Part shown: positions 1-12,747 of the stretch, piece by piece
Layout of the letters: every line of letters starts with the position of its first letter
Numbering within the stretch: position 1 is the first letter of the stretch
NCBI GenBank assembly: GCA_936440205.1
Contig: OW387148.1
Location: 18,655,961 to 18,719,960 of the forward strand
Source: Lepidonotus clava
Lineage: Eukaryota > Annelida > Polychaeta > Phyllodocida > Polynoidae
Direction: 5' to 3'
Length of the DNA stretch: 64,000 bases
Notes under the pieces: generated by a model
What the model saw: the letters and a program-made list of their open reading frames with translations, nothing else
The model's database searches: none
What the model was told of the DNA's origin: nothing
Made by a program: the position numbers and the translations under genes

Positions 1-1017
1 TTGTCTAGAACGTTCAATTTAACTTAAGCAGTTAAGTTTCCTGTGGTATAGGTGTGCCGTGCTACACAGTCATACACTTTCACTGTATCGTTAACTTAGG
101 TTCTATTCCCTCCTTTTTGTGTGTGAAAAGTTTAACATTTGAAACAAAGAATTTCAGTCAACCACAAATGATTATTATTGCACACCCACTTTTTCAAATC
201 CCATTTTTGACGCTGATACTAACAGTCGGTAAAATACCTCGTCACACTATCATCTACTATGCAATTAGAAACTGTCACGAATCGGTAGCCAAGTGATAAA
301 AGCCGACAGATCGGTCTAATTCATCCACCACTGTTAACTGTTTTTGGTGATCAAACGTGAGGCGGGATAAAATGGAACCAATTGACGATCAACCTGGCCT
401 TAAGTACATACCACTGTAACTAGGTTGGATTAGCCACTTCTCAATCTCTAGATACATTATGTATTTGGACGTTGATGCTTTTTAAAAGGGCATTAAATTA
501 ATGTTGTAAGTGTATGGTTCAATATGACATGCATATGATCACGCATATCTAATAATTATGCATGGCATATATTAAGGTCCCCTGAAGATACGCCTCTCTT
601 CTTCCTAGTTGCTTGGACAAGTAAGGTAATGCTTTGGCGCAGTAGCGCTATATTCTGTAATCAAAGATATTACCGCCAGCGCCATACTGCCACCTTGTGC
701 TTTCAAGAGACCCAGTCTACATGTTGCGTTGACATAATTAATGCTGCTTGGACTGAATAGCGTATACATGTTAACTTAAAAGATCAGATATTAAATGTAG
801 CCTGTGATCAAAATGGCAACATTTTTATGTAAGGATAAGGAGAAATATAATATCTACACCAATTTCGTCATGTACATAATTATGGTCTACACCGAGTTCG
901 TGTATAATTATGGTTAGTGTATTCTTTTCTAGCAGTTATTTGACCAGAAAACAATGTCATTCCAAAGGGTTTGAGGGAAATGTCGGTTGGCTTTGCATGT
1001 TCAGCTTGAAAAGGATA

Positions 1018-1020
<3 letters not shown>

Positions 1021-1062
<42 letters not shown>
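1021..1062. repeat. (AT)21 microsatellite
   Basis: Twenty-one uninterrupted AT dinucleotides. An apparent minus-strand reading frame across it (poly Ile-Tyr) is an artefact of the repeat. Confidence 0.97.
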
Positions 1063-1067
<5 letters not shown>

Positions 1068-1384
1068 GAACCTGTGAATTAAAGGGAAATAAAGTGAAAA
1101 TCAAATTTGCGTTTAACCAAGCTTTAATCATTTTGTGAACAGGCAGTAACAAAATATAATGAACATTTCAAATATCTCTCACTAGTGACGTTACACAACT
1201 TACTCTAATAGCGTTTTTGTGTTATTGTAGGAACATAACTAAGCTTATTAACTTCCTGTTCGTAACGTCTATGCTGTGATGAAGGCCAGGCACATTTCTG
1301 CACCCTGGTATTTTGTGGACGAACTAGATTACTTAATAGGCATTCTACTTGATATGCCAGCCACTTAGGAGACGTAGAATAAAT

Positions 1385-1574
1385 CTATAGACCTTCTTTA
1401 TTAAGAGTGTTGTCCCCCCTGGTGAAGTAAATGGAACCAATGGTTTAGGTCATTTCCCATAGTTAACCTATAATATGCTTCACTTTATATAGGTTAACTA
1501 TGGGAAATGACTTAAACCACTGGTTCCATTTACTTCACCAGGGGGCACCACACCCTAATGAAAAAGGTCTATAG
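1385..1574. mobile_element. Foldback MITE, nearly full-length hairpin
   Basis: The two halves are inverted copies over about 85 bp each, running from CTATAGACCTT at the left to AAGGTCTATAG at the right, with a short central loop near 1472-1485. The inner arms match almost perfectly; the outer 30 bp are more diverged. There is no coding capacity. This is the shape of a non-autonomous foldback DNA element. Confidence 0.8.
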
Positions 1575-2039
1575 GCATTGATTTATGATTTATTAGATCA
1601 TGCTCCCTCATTGCTGCTTAGATCTATATAAAACAGACCTATTGAAAGCATTGCTTGCATCTGATATCGGCTTCTCTGAAATCACCCCCTTGTAAAGTTC
1701 ATATGACATATTAATCAGATACAAAAGGCATATCCTGTTATTGTCTACTTATCACTATGGCTCAGAAAACTATTTACGGACGGATTTAGAAGACCTTTAG
1801 ATAAGAATACCTAAATGTATCGGACGGCAAATATAACATTCTTTCCTTGATACCACTAACAAAAACGTTAAACTTTTGCGATGGGAACAGATGAAACATT
1901 AATCCTAACAAAGGTAAAATATTTAGCGCAAGTAACCTTGCTTTCTTTTACTAGCATTACTTTTTCCCATGAAAATCAAGTTTGCCCGATATGCAAATGA
2001 TATGTCTAGAATTGGTATTTGGGAGCATATTTGGGAAAG

Positions 2040-2510
2040 GGTACCTACATTCGTTATTGGGTCACCTCACGGTCAATGATCTTCCGGTGAATTATTTGAC
2101 AAATAGCCAAAAGTTATCTATTATGATGTTTTTGAAGTCCCAGGGATTCTTCCACTCTTTATTTCATCATTCTACGATATCTGGTTTCTTTTCAACTGTA
2201 TGTAAAACACAGTCCATTTCGTCCAATTCAGGGCTAGATCTGGCAGTAATGCAAATATCTAGAAATAAGCCACATCATTATATTCTATAAGAAATGTATA
2301 GACAAAAAAGTAAAATGACTTCAAGTTGCCATCACAAATACAGAAATTTGAAATAGGGGGTTCTAAATGAATAAGAGATAGCAAGGTTCACATACAAAAC
2401 CTCAGTTTCTATCAGGAATTTAAAAGAGTAGTTTCTCCACAATCATGTCATATTAATATGATGAATTGCCAATTGGTTCCTTTTCTCAAAGATGCTCCCG
2501 ATTTTGACAT
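2040..2510 (+). repeat. Dispersed repeat, copy 1
   Basis: Aligns in the same orientation with 12748-13510. Shared landmarks in order are an ATAGCCAAA segment, CCCAGGGATTCT, CTCTTTATTTCAT, a TCCAATTCAGG segment, a run of G and an ATCATGTCAT segment. The family is not recognised; it is probably an old non-autonomous transposon. Confidence 0.6.
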
Positions 2511-3994
2511 GTAACTGAACATTTGTATTTCTGTATAATTACACAATAATCATTTCCATTTTGAATTAGCAAATTTAAGGATCAGGCAGAGGCTGGTTAT
2601 CAATTATCAGTTGGGAAAGCAAAACTAAAAAGACGTTGAATATTCCATAACAGTTTAGGGCATGCAGAAAAATCCATTTCAACAATAATTTCAAATTCAT
2701 TTTTTGTATAACCATGTTTAAAATTTGCCATCAAATCAATTATCAAAGAACCTTTGTATGGCAGTTTTTGTATGTCATTGGCATCAAGAAATTTGGCTTA
2801 CGTCCCGATTTACGTAGGGCTACCTTGATCAGGTATGTCTGAGTTCACTGGGGTACCACTATGATTCCTTATTTAGAGAGAACAGCATTGTACATGTGGA
2901 AAGGACGAAAATGTGAAAGGGGAATTAACCTAGCTATAGCTGCATACATGTGAACGCACATTTCACCAAATTCAGGACGTTACAAAAATTAACCCTCAGT
3001 TTCAGTTACTTTCATTTTGACATAAACTGCCTTTGGACGGTTTCGGTTTCGGTTTGTATTATTGTTCCAAGATAAAAGTGTTATCTGTAATAAGGTACTA
3101 TTATAAGCACCGTAACATGCTCAACCTTTTCAATATCAGTTGTTGGCTAACGTTCAAAGGCACATTTTTCTTAGTCTAATACGCCTTGAATATTAATCGA
3201 AATAAGCTTAAGCAATGGATCGTGCTTCATAAGTTAAGTCATAACGCAGCCGAACTATACGTATTTTACAACGTATCAAAAGCGAGTGAGCATTATGCAG
3301 ATCACATAGTTTTGTTCTGAGTAGTTTACATAATCAGTTTCCTGTGTCAGGCTACACAACTGACGCACTGCAGGGTACTTCCGAGACTGATTTATAACAA
3401 AACTGTTATACACATTTTCGATTCTGATTTTTATCCCGAAAGGCTTTAAGTTTGAATTAGTACATGATCTTTCCCTCACCTATAGCAATTTCCTATGTAT
3501 CAATGTTCATCGGAGATCAGATTACTTATTACTTTTACAGGAAGTTACATTTATAACTGGAGTACTGCGTCCACTACCCACCAGACGATGGTAGTAATAT
3601 CAGTTGTGTCCACATGCTGATTCCTAATGAAATATGAAATTAATGCAATCATTACCAAGACAGACCTGTTAGATAAATAATTACCGGCAGATAATCGGCT
3701 ATACATAATTTAACTATTGATTATTCTGTGTATGTAATGTAGCACTTTTTGGTCACTTGTTTATTACATTTTAACCTTGATTATCTTTGCAACAGAAGGT
3801 ACCAGAATTCGGAAAAGACACATGCTTGAGCTCGAATAACTCTTGGTGTATTTGGATATCTGAAGGAATTTACGTCTAATAGCTTTCAAAACGGCCGTGT
3901 TAGCCTATCTATCAGGTCTATTCAAATTGAGTATTAAAAGAAATACTTTTATAGTGACCATATCATCGAACCTATAACAATAAGGCAATTTAAC

Positions 3995-4000
3995 TTTATT
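3995..4000 (-). terminator. Candidate poly(A) signal of the EF-hand gene
   Basis: AATAAA on the minus strand about 110 nt downstream of the EF-hand stop codon. It is the first canonical hexamer after the stop. Confidence 0.5.
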
Positions 4001-4109
4001 CTTGCATAAGGGCTATAACAATAATTATAATCTGGTCCATTCTGACCGGGTAGTGGAAGCAATACGTTTGCAATACCTAAGCGAATTCTGTTAATGAAGC
4101 CTGTATTCC

Positions 4110-4323
4110 CTAGGTTTCTTCCTCCTCAATGACGGAGGCTATGAACTCCTCGTACTCGATGGTGCCCGTGTTGGAGGTGTCGGCCATACGGATCATCTCC
4201 TGGATCTCATCGTCTGGCACCGACTTGCCCAGCTCCCGGAACACCTGTTTCAGTTCAGCCTTGTCGATGTGGCCGTTACCGTCCTTGTCAAACAGCGAGA
4301 AGATCTTACGGAGGCGAGCTTTG
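4110..4323 (-). CDS. EF-hand gene, last coding exon (EF3 and EF4)
   Basis: Acceptor CTTTTAG just before 4323. The exon starts with the third base of a serine codon and runs to TAG at 4110-4112. It carries loops DKDGNGHIDKAE and DTSNTGTIEYEE with a typical linker (ELGKSVPDDEI) between them. This C-terminal lobe is the most calmodulin-like part of the protein. Confidence 0.93.
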
Positions 4324-6206
4324 CTAAAAGACACCATGCGCACATTGAAAGGGTACTCTTATGTACAACGGTTCTTTCCATTGCTTTTCTATAGTTATTA
4401 AGAAAGATGATTGTCTGGTACAATCTCAACGGTAATTCTTTTGGGACCGTCTATATCCACCTTCAAAATAAATAAGTCTGAACTGTGAGAGGCAAACTTA
4501 AGATAAAAACAAAATGTTATTGGAGGGGTGGATGGAACAATAGATGTCTGTAATAGGTAACGTTTTTATACGATGTTTCAAATCGATGATTAAATCAGGG
4601 TGTCGATGCATAATGTCTAATTGCCCGTTATTTAAATACTTATGTATAACAAGAGGCGGTATTTGAAAAATAATTCTCATAAGGTCTTTGTCTCAAGTAA
4701 ACTATTGCAAACCATTGTTCGGCCCACAAACCCAATTGGGTGGATACGGTCTGTTTCAGTATTATCTGCTTCTAGTTGCCATGGTTACCTGTGTGCGGCA
4801 AAGGGAGCCTCCATCATGACGTCCATGTACTCCTCAAACGAGATCTCGCGATCCCCGGAGGTGTCAGCTGATTTGAAGAAACTCTGCCACAAGGGAGGAG
4901 ATTCAGAGGCTGAGGTTAACAGGTTAAAACATCTTGCTTTGTGACTAGGTCGGTCTTAGCATTTCTTCCGGAAAAAAAAAACTTTAGCATCATGAAGTCC
5001 CCAGTATATTTATAGGGGCAGGTTGTATTTGTCCTAAGGGGCCGTCCATAAATGATATCATGCTATTTTTGACCTTTTTTTTTATCCCCTCCCCCCTTGT
5101 TATGTTTCGTCATGCACCCTTGAACCCCCCCCCCCCCTCTCTAGAAATGACATCATTTTAAGTACAAATCCCCCCCAACATCATAGAAATAATATAATTA
5201 AGAATGCATTTTTTTTGCCTAGAAACATGACTGTCCCTTAGAAAAATCTTTGATTTTAACTGAAAATAAAAAATACAGTCTTCCATACCTGAACGTAACC
5301 TAAAATTGTCTCTGAAATTCTTGAAATTCAAACTTTCGCAAAATGGTGTCATGCTCCACATGACCCCCCCCCCTCCCCCCTTGTCATGTTTGGTCATGGA
5401 AGGATGAACCCCCCTCCACCTACTGCTTGACGTCATTTATGGACGGCCCCTAATAGGATGATTTGATGAGAAATTTGTTACACCGTACTTGAGTTCCTTG
5501 ACGTCCAACATACACAGTTCAGGACGACAAAGGAGGTGGGGGCAGGTTTTCGGTCCCCTTGCTGTCCTACACAGTCCAGTCAAGGGCTAGGGTTCCCCTC
5601 AGGTGAACTGACAGACTGTGTCATATTAACCCTTTCAGGACGCTATAGATGCCTCAGGGATATATTTGAGGGTGTTTTCATATAAGCCAACAGGTCCTTT
5701 CTAACGAATTTTAGCTTGAATTCTTCCAATTTCATTGTTTTAATGATTATTGTACATAAGATTATCTATCAAGCAAAGTAATGCTTTTTATTCTCTATAA
5801 AAGACCTTTTAAATGGCATGGATATTCAACAAGACAAGATTTTACCAGATTAAGGCCATCTAACATCAATATTTAGTAGGAAAATGATTACATAAAAATT
5901 AGAAGGTCAAATTATGGTGAAAATATTGTTTTGACAATTTTTCACTCTGATTCAGTTATATGTATAATTTTTCAAAAATTTCCAATCTGAAAAACATTCC
6001 AAATGGAACACTTTTGGAATGTTTTTAGGCTAGTAACAAAGGTATCCAAGTAATTGTGTTGCCATGGAAACCAGGTTACAAGGAAAAATCTATTTTTCAT
6101 GAACAAGATTTGGAAAATCTCAATGGCTATAATATGTTAAAAACAGAATAAGAATATATTAAATAGGCTCCAACTTATAGCTTTCTATCAATCTTTGAGC
6201 ATTTGC

Positions 6207-6257
<51 letters not shown>

Positions 6258-9200
6258 TGCTTCTAATTCTGTTATTTGGAGGAATAGCTTAAATGGCTAA
6301 ATTAAACTGAAACTGAGGTATGGTACTTCATACGGACATAACCCAAGTTCTAATCACTCTTTTTCAGAAATATTTTCATCAATGAGAAGCCCAATTTTCA
6401 CTCTTTCCTTGCATATATAACTTTAGACATGCTCAAATGAGTGGCTTCTTGAAAGGGTTAATTGGTGGAGACCATTTCATCAGCCCCAGATCCGTCTTAC
6501 ACAGTCCAGGACTATGTAAAATGGGGGATGTCAGATGGCTGTCACGGTTTAGGTAAAAACCTCATCAGGCCGTATATGGTTGAATTTCATAGTGTCCCCA
6601 CAGGATCTTTAGGTTTCGCGAGTCAGTGCATAAGCTTAAATTTGAGCTTTGGCTAAGAATCGGATGTCCCTAATCTCTGATGGTAGTATTTAGGCAGTGT
6701 GTTATTTCCATCCTCTTCTTGAGTTATTCTTAAGTTAGATGGATGAGGTCATCAAAGTTACGAATTAGTGGGTGCACCCTGGCTAACATTTAATCAGTCT
6801 AATAGCTGGTGTCAATGGTATTCAAACCCAACGGTATTTGTCAAGTCATACTGTAGTTAATACAGTAGGGAAAAGAGAGAAAAAGTGCGCGGATAATGCA
6901 CCGCTCTAGCTCCTATTGTATATCCTTACAATTCAGCAGGCCCGTTCCCAGGGACTGTGGTGGGGTGGTGGTGGCAATCCTTAAGTGGAACTTTTGCTTA
7001 ATAATTTCAATAATTTAAACCTAAAAGGGGGTGGCGAGGTTCCCAAAGTGGAACTTTTCAGTATTTTATCTAGTTTTTTTAGGGGGTTAACAGTGAATTT
7101 TTAAGTAAAGGTGGAACTTTTTTGTACAAATATCCTCTGTTGAGGGGTGGCGCGCCACCCCCATCTCCCCCCCTAGTTACGGGCCTGAATAATTCTTCAC
7201 TGTTTTAGACTTTGATTTAGATATAACGACATGACATCATTCACATGATATCACAGAAATCAAATTCGATTCAATAAGAGTATAAATAATCTATACAAAC
7301 ATGATTGTTTGAGCTAGATTGATAATAATTACGTTGTTTCTTTAATCGAACTTACATCAATCTTCTTATCCGCGCCTTTGTATCCTTGTTCACGGAGTGC
7401 AGCTTTTAGTTCCTTCAAAGTCAGCTGATTACTGTTGTCAACGTCTGCAGTCCTGAAGAACGTTTCTAGGTTCTTCTTAAACACCTTCAAACTGCGAAGA
7501 AAGAAAACCATCTGATTATGGACGTGTTTGGGGAATATGCAGCATCTCGACTGCACGGAATAAATGGATAACCGTAATTATGATAATGGGATCTATTGCC
7601 GAATGTATGACACAAAATAAATGTTTATTGTTTGTTCGAATTTAGCAATTAAAATGCTAAAAAGTCATGTATTCTTGATGCCTCAGGTAAACCTCTAAAA
7701 GTGCTTCCATTAAAATGGTCTGACGTATATTGATGCTGAAAGTGTTCTACGGCACACAATTCTATATTTAGCACGTGGTCATCTTCAAATAGTATCCTGT
7801 AAAATCGACACCACTTTTGGGAGTGGTTCAGGTACAAAGGGTAATGCCCATTTAGGATCAAAGCCACAAAGCATATATGGAAAGTTGGCTGCTTGTCTTT
7901 CTTGTCTGAAGTAAGTTCTTGTACCTCTGATTCGCCTTTGAACTAAGAATAGACCCGCTCTCTACGATCCCTATTATCCTTCCATATGTAGGAATCAATG
8001 TCTGAGGTTATACAACTCTAAAAGTGGGGGACTTTGTCTCCTCCACCTAGCCCTGCCACTTGGAGCAGCATTCGAAGGACAAGTATAAACAAGCATATTC
8101 CTGAATCGATATTTGGGGCGGGACCTAAGTTCAGGCATGTCACATGTAACATTAACAATTGGAAGATGAGTTTGCAGGAAGGACCATTGTTTTGAGGCTA
8201 TGATCTAAGCACAATAATTATTTATCATCTTTAATATTTTCTGCCCGTAACTCTCTAACCCTCTCTATAACTATAATCTTTGTGTCTAACTGTCTGAAAC
8301 AGTTATGCTGTCCTCCATTCTAATAGTATGTATCATAGGCACTGTAAATGTACATACCATCGTGAATGTACCTCATTTTTTCATAATTTTATCACTGTGA
8401 AGTAGAAAACAGCCGACTTTTGTTTTACTTATAAATTAGTTCATTTCAGGAGTGGGCGGTACTAAATCCATATCTATTTTATCAAACAACGATTCGCATC
8501 CCCTCACATGGTCGAACAAGGACCTTAACTAAGTTGGACCAAACAATACAGAGACTCACGGTACCCTTAACCTCCCACTCTAGGCACCAGGCACTGCCCT
8601 GGTTATTCAATGTGGTCTGGAATCACCTTTAGCCCTTGTCTCTGTAGCCTTTGTCTTTGTACACAATGAAAGAAGTGTTGACTTCAAGAAGTTGGTACTG
8701 TATACCAGTACCCCTTGTCATCCCAATCTTACCTGTCCCCTCACCTGAGCCGCCCGCGCACTCACTGCCCCCTTTTGTCTAAAGGCCAAACCACCCCGTG
8801 ATACGTCATCCTCTGGGTGAACAGGTATACCCGCCAATTAGGGGTATTTTATACATGCATGACAAAGAATTAAGCATATGATAAAGATAATATTGAACGC
8901 CGTTTCCTTCTCATTATTTCACTAGAACTTTTTTTGGGGAATTATCTTCTTTACTTCAAATAACCTAACTGTCATTGCGTGGGGGTAATATTGCCAACAC
9001 GCTTTTCGGTAGAATTATAGAGCATTCAATACTGTCCTAGAGTTCAAAATCCGGTGTATTGGTCATGCGGCCATAGTGACAGTCAATAGTAAAGCAGCAT
9101 GCACAGTAACCAGCTAAACACCTGGAGCATTGAAGATATTCTGACTAGAATATCGTATTTCTACAACATCCAAGAGAGAATACAGAAGAATACCTCAAAC

Positions 9201-9915
9201 TGTCATTGTTTGTCTGCCAACAACTAAATTCTAGAAATCTGATGATTGTGAGTGAACCTTTCTTGGACGTTTAATTATGGCTTGTATTAACTCTTGTGAC
9301 ATGAGTGCGCATGGTACACCTTCTTATTGTGAGTTATCTTGATCTCTCGTGGTCACAGGAAGAGTTCTTAACCAATCAGAGGCCAGAATAACTTGGGTCT
9401 AGAGGATGCAAACCACCCAGTAGCATGGCACCTGCTCACCAAACAACATCTGTCTGGGTGTTCCCTGAGAACACTAGTGCATTGTGGGCAAACATAATAC
9501 ACTTTTTAGGAGCTAAGGAGCTAAGGGGGGTGCTTGGTATGGAACATGAATGACATGAATATCTCTGTTCTAATAAATTGCTAATAATTCATTACTTAAG
9601 GATGGAAAGGCGTTACTAGATGACCTCAGAGACTGGGTGGAGATAGCACAAAAGCTCCCAGGGTATTCAGCTACGGCAGAGGAACAGCCCTCGAACTGAC
9701 AGAGAATGGTACTCTAACGTTGGTCCATAATTATAGACAGAGAAAGTCTCACAGAAATAGAAAATTATGAGCACAATTTTCCACAAGCACTCCACAAGCA
9801 AATTCAAGTAGTATTCAATTGTAAAATGCGTACCTTTCCTCCTCCAGTTGTTTCGCAGCTGCCCTGAGTGGTATCATGGTGATGGGTGGGAAGTACTCTA
9901 AGACAATTCTTGTTT
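4110..9915 (-). CDS. Four-EF-hand calcium-binding protein, calmodulin/troponin-C-like
   Basis: Likely a cytosolic calcium sensor that binds targets when calcium-loaded. It is a spliced minus-strand gene with exons 9834-9915, 7356-7491, 4789-4883 and 4110-4323; every junction has GT/AG and all reading phases agree. From the ATG in the first listed exon the protein is about 162 residues, the size of troponin C. Four 12-residue loops are visible: DVDNSNQLTLKE, DTSGDREISFEE, DKDGNGHIDKAE and DTSNTGTIEYEE. All have acidic residues at positions 1 and 12, so all could bind calcium, although loops 1, 2 and 4 lack full consensus at some inner positions. The acidic tail EEEET precedes the stop. The frame stays open upstream of the ATG to the acceptor at 9915, so an earlier start in a distant exon is possible (see 24232-24403). 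Family membership is sure; the exact orthologue is not. Confidence 0.9.
4789..4883 (-). CDS. EF-hand gene, internal exon (EF2)
   Basis: 95 bp, acceptor TTGTGGCAG and donor CACAG/GTAACC. It encodes SFFKSADTSGDREISFEEY and then MDVMMEAPFAAH. The loop has Arg instead of Gly at position 6 but keeps Asp1, Ser3, Asp5 and Glu12. The phases join exactly to both neighbouring exons. Confidence 0.9.
5035..5454. mobile_element. TIR element (MITE)
   Basis: Terminal inverted repeats of about 24 bp: GGGGCCGTCCATAAATGA at the left and TCATTTATGGACGGCCCC at the right. The interior is full of C runs and has further inverted segments around GTCATG. It lies in an intron of the EF-hand gene. No transposase is present. 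Similar GGCCGTCCATAAAT ends are common in invertebrate genomes (general knowledge, not checked). Confidence 0.75.
5627..6464. mobile_element. Candidate TTAA-flanked non-autonomous DNA element
   Basis: The left end reads TTAACCCTTTCAGGA and the right end reads TTGAAAGGGTTAA, an inverted pair that starts with TTAA-CCC like piggyBac-type termini. The 0.8-kb interior is AT-rich and non-coding, and contains the AT/GT microsatellite at 6207-6254. Only the ends support the call. Confidence 0.4.
6207..6254. repeat. Compound (AT)n(GT)n microsatellite
   Basis: Eight AT units run directly into about sixteen GT units. Confidence 0.95.
6937..7187. mobile_element. TIR element with CAGGCCCG ends
   Basis: Starts CAGGCCCGTTCCCAGGG and ends CCCTAGTTACGGGCCTG. 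The interior repeats GTGGAACTTTT three times. It is non-coding and lies in an intron of the EF-hand gene. The ends resemble hAT-type termini. Confidence 0.6.
7356..7491 (-). CDS. EF-hand gene, internal exon (EF1)
   Basis: 136 bp, acceptor CTTCGCAG and donor GAT/GTAAGTTC (near-perfect). It encodes LKVFKKNLETFFRTADVDN followed by SNQLTLKELKAALREQGYKG. The calcium loop starts at DVD and ends at the Glu of LKE. The exon begins with the last base of a serine codon completed from the previous exon. Confidence 0.9.
9834..9915 (-). CDS. EF-hand gene, most 5' secure exon with a candidate start codon
   Basis: 82 bp, acceptor TTCTTTTGCAG and donor AAAG/GTACGC. An ATG begins MIPLRAAAKQLEEE, which continues in phase into the EF1 exon. 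The 38 bases before the ATG are also open in frame (TRIVLEYFPPIT), so this ATG may be internal rather than the true start. Confidence 0.8.
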
Positions 9916-11344
9916 CTGCAAAAGAAATAATAAGTAACACATTTATAGACAGGTAATACCTTATGATGGAAAATAGGAACGTCTTTACAAGCAAAGGCGC
10001 ATTGTAGGGCTCAGTAAAATCATTTTAAGATATTTAACCATTTCTCACCTACTTCAATTAATCATGCCATTTGCTGTATAGAAACATCATTTTGCATATT
10101 TGTGGTATATATCATATATATTATATAAACTTCTATTTTCTCATTTTTCTCATTTTCCTAGATTGCCGTCCTGGGTCCTAGGGTATAGGTAATGGCACAT
10201 TATTCAACGTTTCGTCAGAAATGTGAAAGTTTACCTGTTATACTATAAGCCTATATATTTGGATGGCCTATCTAGGCAATCAAAAAACATGCCTCGCTGT
10301 GACTCCAAACGATCTTTAAATCAATCCCAGCTACATAATACCTCATATATACACCTGGTATTCTGTTCCTTTACCTGGCTTTTTATTGGTTTAGTTGAAC
10401 GTTTAGGCAGACTACAACTAATCCTGAGGCAGTACTTCCTTTGAGCTAACGATGGGAATGGGCACCTCTCGGTTAATATTGACTAGTTAGGAAGCAGACT
10501 TGCTGACTTATGTCCTCAATCTCTTTGTTAATGCTGTGTCATCATTATTTCGCCTGCTTTCAGATCGATACATCTGCTGCTCCAATTCACTCTCTTCGTT
10601 TTAACTGAGTTGAACAGCGTCAGCAAGCTGCTAGTGTCAGATTTCCAATGGATGCTCCAAATTATGTATATGTAATATCTACAAGTATTTGTAGAATTGA
10701 AAATTCGTAGTGAATCTTTCTTGTTTTCAGATCCACTGTGCAAACCGATCCTTTTACTATCACGACACGACGTTGGTTGAAAGAAACCCGATAGAAAGTG
10801 GGATACAAAGTCAATATTAATCCCTGCCTTAGGTAGAGTCTCAGCACTGAGAAGACCCCCACGTACACCTAGTCTCAGCACTTTATGTTTATTCATGTGA
10901 TTGATAATTATGTTTTATGAGAAGCTCACTCCTAATTACAGCGTGTGTATGACCTTCAGACAACAGTGATGTCATCTAGTTTATCATTATAACTGCAAAA
11001 AATACATTCCAGAAAAGGCATTGCATAACCAAGAAAGTAAAAAACAAACGCTAGTACATTGGATACGTCATGTAAGACACGTGTTTTTAATATTCTATTT
11101 ATCCTGGATCGGCATAGAAATCCATGTGCATATTACCCATTATTGTTATCTACCCATTGAAGTTATCAATATAGAAAGGCGATGAAAAATATATGAATGG
11201 CAATTACTTTTAGAAAATCGATTTGCACAAACAAACTCCTTATAACCTTTGTTCAAACTCACTCAACATTCCTCAAACCTCATGTATTCCGAATACAATT
11301 TCCAATAGGAATACCAATGCATTGGTTAATTGCGAAGCTTTGAA

Positions 11345-11548
11345 CTAACGGTACACATACATCATTACCCTCAACCAAAATGATAAAATCATTAAAATTA
11401 AGTTAACACTTAACGCACCAAAAGACGTTCGGCACAGGCAATCAATACAATTGTGGGTGTAGGCACGTCCATTGGTACCTAATGCCCCAAGTAAGATATA
11501 GTGGAGAGTGGAGACCAGGAGACAGGTGAGGGTAGCTGGAAGGGTCAT
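11345..11548 (-). CDS. Candidate small secreted peptide or signal-peptide exon
   Basis: A 67-codon frame begins with a good signal peptide (Met, a short hydrophobic LTCLLVSTLHYILLGALG core, then GRAYTHN) followed at once by CIDCLCR. A signal peptide leading into C-x2-C-x-C resembles the start of invertebrate-type lysozymes (destabilase family), whose mature part often begins CLxCIC. A possible donor (TTTTG/GTGCGT) follows. I found no second exon with the rest of that fold on this strand nearby, so it could be an orphan exon, a relic or chance. Confidence 0.25.
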   Translation of the reverse strand: MTLPATLTCLLVSTLHYILLGALGTNGRAYTHNCIDCLCRTSFGALSVNLILMILSFWLRVMMYVYR

Positions 11549-12370
11549 AATACATTTACACCACCCACTTTTACACCTGTAACGATATCTGGCCGATAGC
11601 TTTCTGCCTTGTGGCCATTGGAGATCTATGTCGACAGATGCCTTAAGGTGGCCAATACAGAGGGGTCTAGATTACTCACACCAATCAATGAGGATGTATC
11701 ATAACCGTTTAAAGGTAGAAATGAAAAGAGTAAAGCCCATATTCAACTATGCATCATTTCACCTACGTTGGGCATTTCACTTGCGTTGGGCATTTTACTT
11801 GTGTTTATTGACAGGAACGTATGCAATCATAAGCATAAACGTAAGCATTCAAATGTGAAAAGTGCTTGTTCCCCCTTCTTAAAAACGCTGTGGAAACGAG
11901 ATTTCGTCCATAATCCGCCATGTTTTTTCGCTGGTATCAGCCTCCCCTAATGCTTTAGGGGGTTTAGGGCCTAGAATATTCCACCTGCCGCAATGCATCC
12001 AGCGGAAGGAACTCACGGCATAAAGAGATTTGTATTTAAATCAAAATTATTTTCATTAGTTTCAGATGATTTAGCCTTTAACATTCAACAAAGATACAAT
12101 GATAATGTCGGATATTAAAATGATTACAGTGACTGTGATGTGCGTTTTCGCGACGTTAGGCAAATAGAGTTGCCATGCCAATGTCGTCAAAGCAACAAAC
12201 GTAGCAACAGCCGCGTCGTCGGTTAGGGCAGAGTCCTGTGGAAACTAGTATTCGCCTCTGGATATTCCCATTCCATAGCGGACATTGTGATTGGGAGAAG
12301 GGGATGCGGCGCAGGCTATGTGGTAACCAGCCTTTAGACCCGCCTAGCCTACTTTGTTTGAGCCGAGATG

Positions 12371-12433
12371 CTTCTTCTTCTTCTTCTTCTTCTTCTTCTT
12401 CTTCTTCTTCTTCTTCTTCTTCTTCTTCTTCTT
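12371..12433 (+). repeat. (CTT)21 microsatellite
   Basis: Sixty-three bases of perfect CTT. The Ser-rich and Leu-rich open frames across it are artefacts. Confidence 0.97.
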
Positions 12434-12747
12434 GGGTTTGTAGGTGTGTATTTATACAGCAGGCCTACTGGAGCATATGCCATGGCATATAGTGTGTTGG
12501 TGTGTTGTCCTCAGGGCCCGTGTAGTGTAGAGAGGTCCTCGTCCGGTGGTGTCCGGTGGTGGTGCGATGCGCCGAGATGCGAAGCATCTTGTTAAACTAC
12601 AAAAAGATTCTTCACTTTGAATTTGTTAACACTAATATCGCACTCTATTTTTTCAATCAGAGGTTCAAAGTTTGTGCATGCCTTTAAATTTTGAGTTTAT
12701 GAGCTTTTGTCACTTTTGAAACTTCTCGCTTCCTTTGACTGAGACCA

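Larger units (their letters stand above)
1..3994. other. Intergenic, repeat-bearing, no gene recognised
   Basis: AT-rich sequence with no open frame that looks like protein. It holds an AT microsatellite, a foldback element at 1385-1574 and one copy of a dispersed repeat near 2040-2510, listed separately. I see no RNA gene or conserved exon here. Confidence 0.6.

Noticed and set aside
880-1152. 90-codon frame with poly Ile-Tyr
   Set aside because: Generated by the AT microsatellite.
12238-12595. Poly-Ser and poly-Leu frames
   Set aside because: Generated by the CTT microsatellite.
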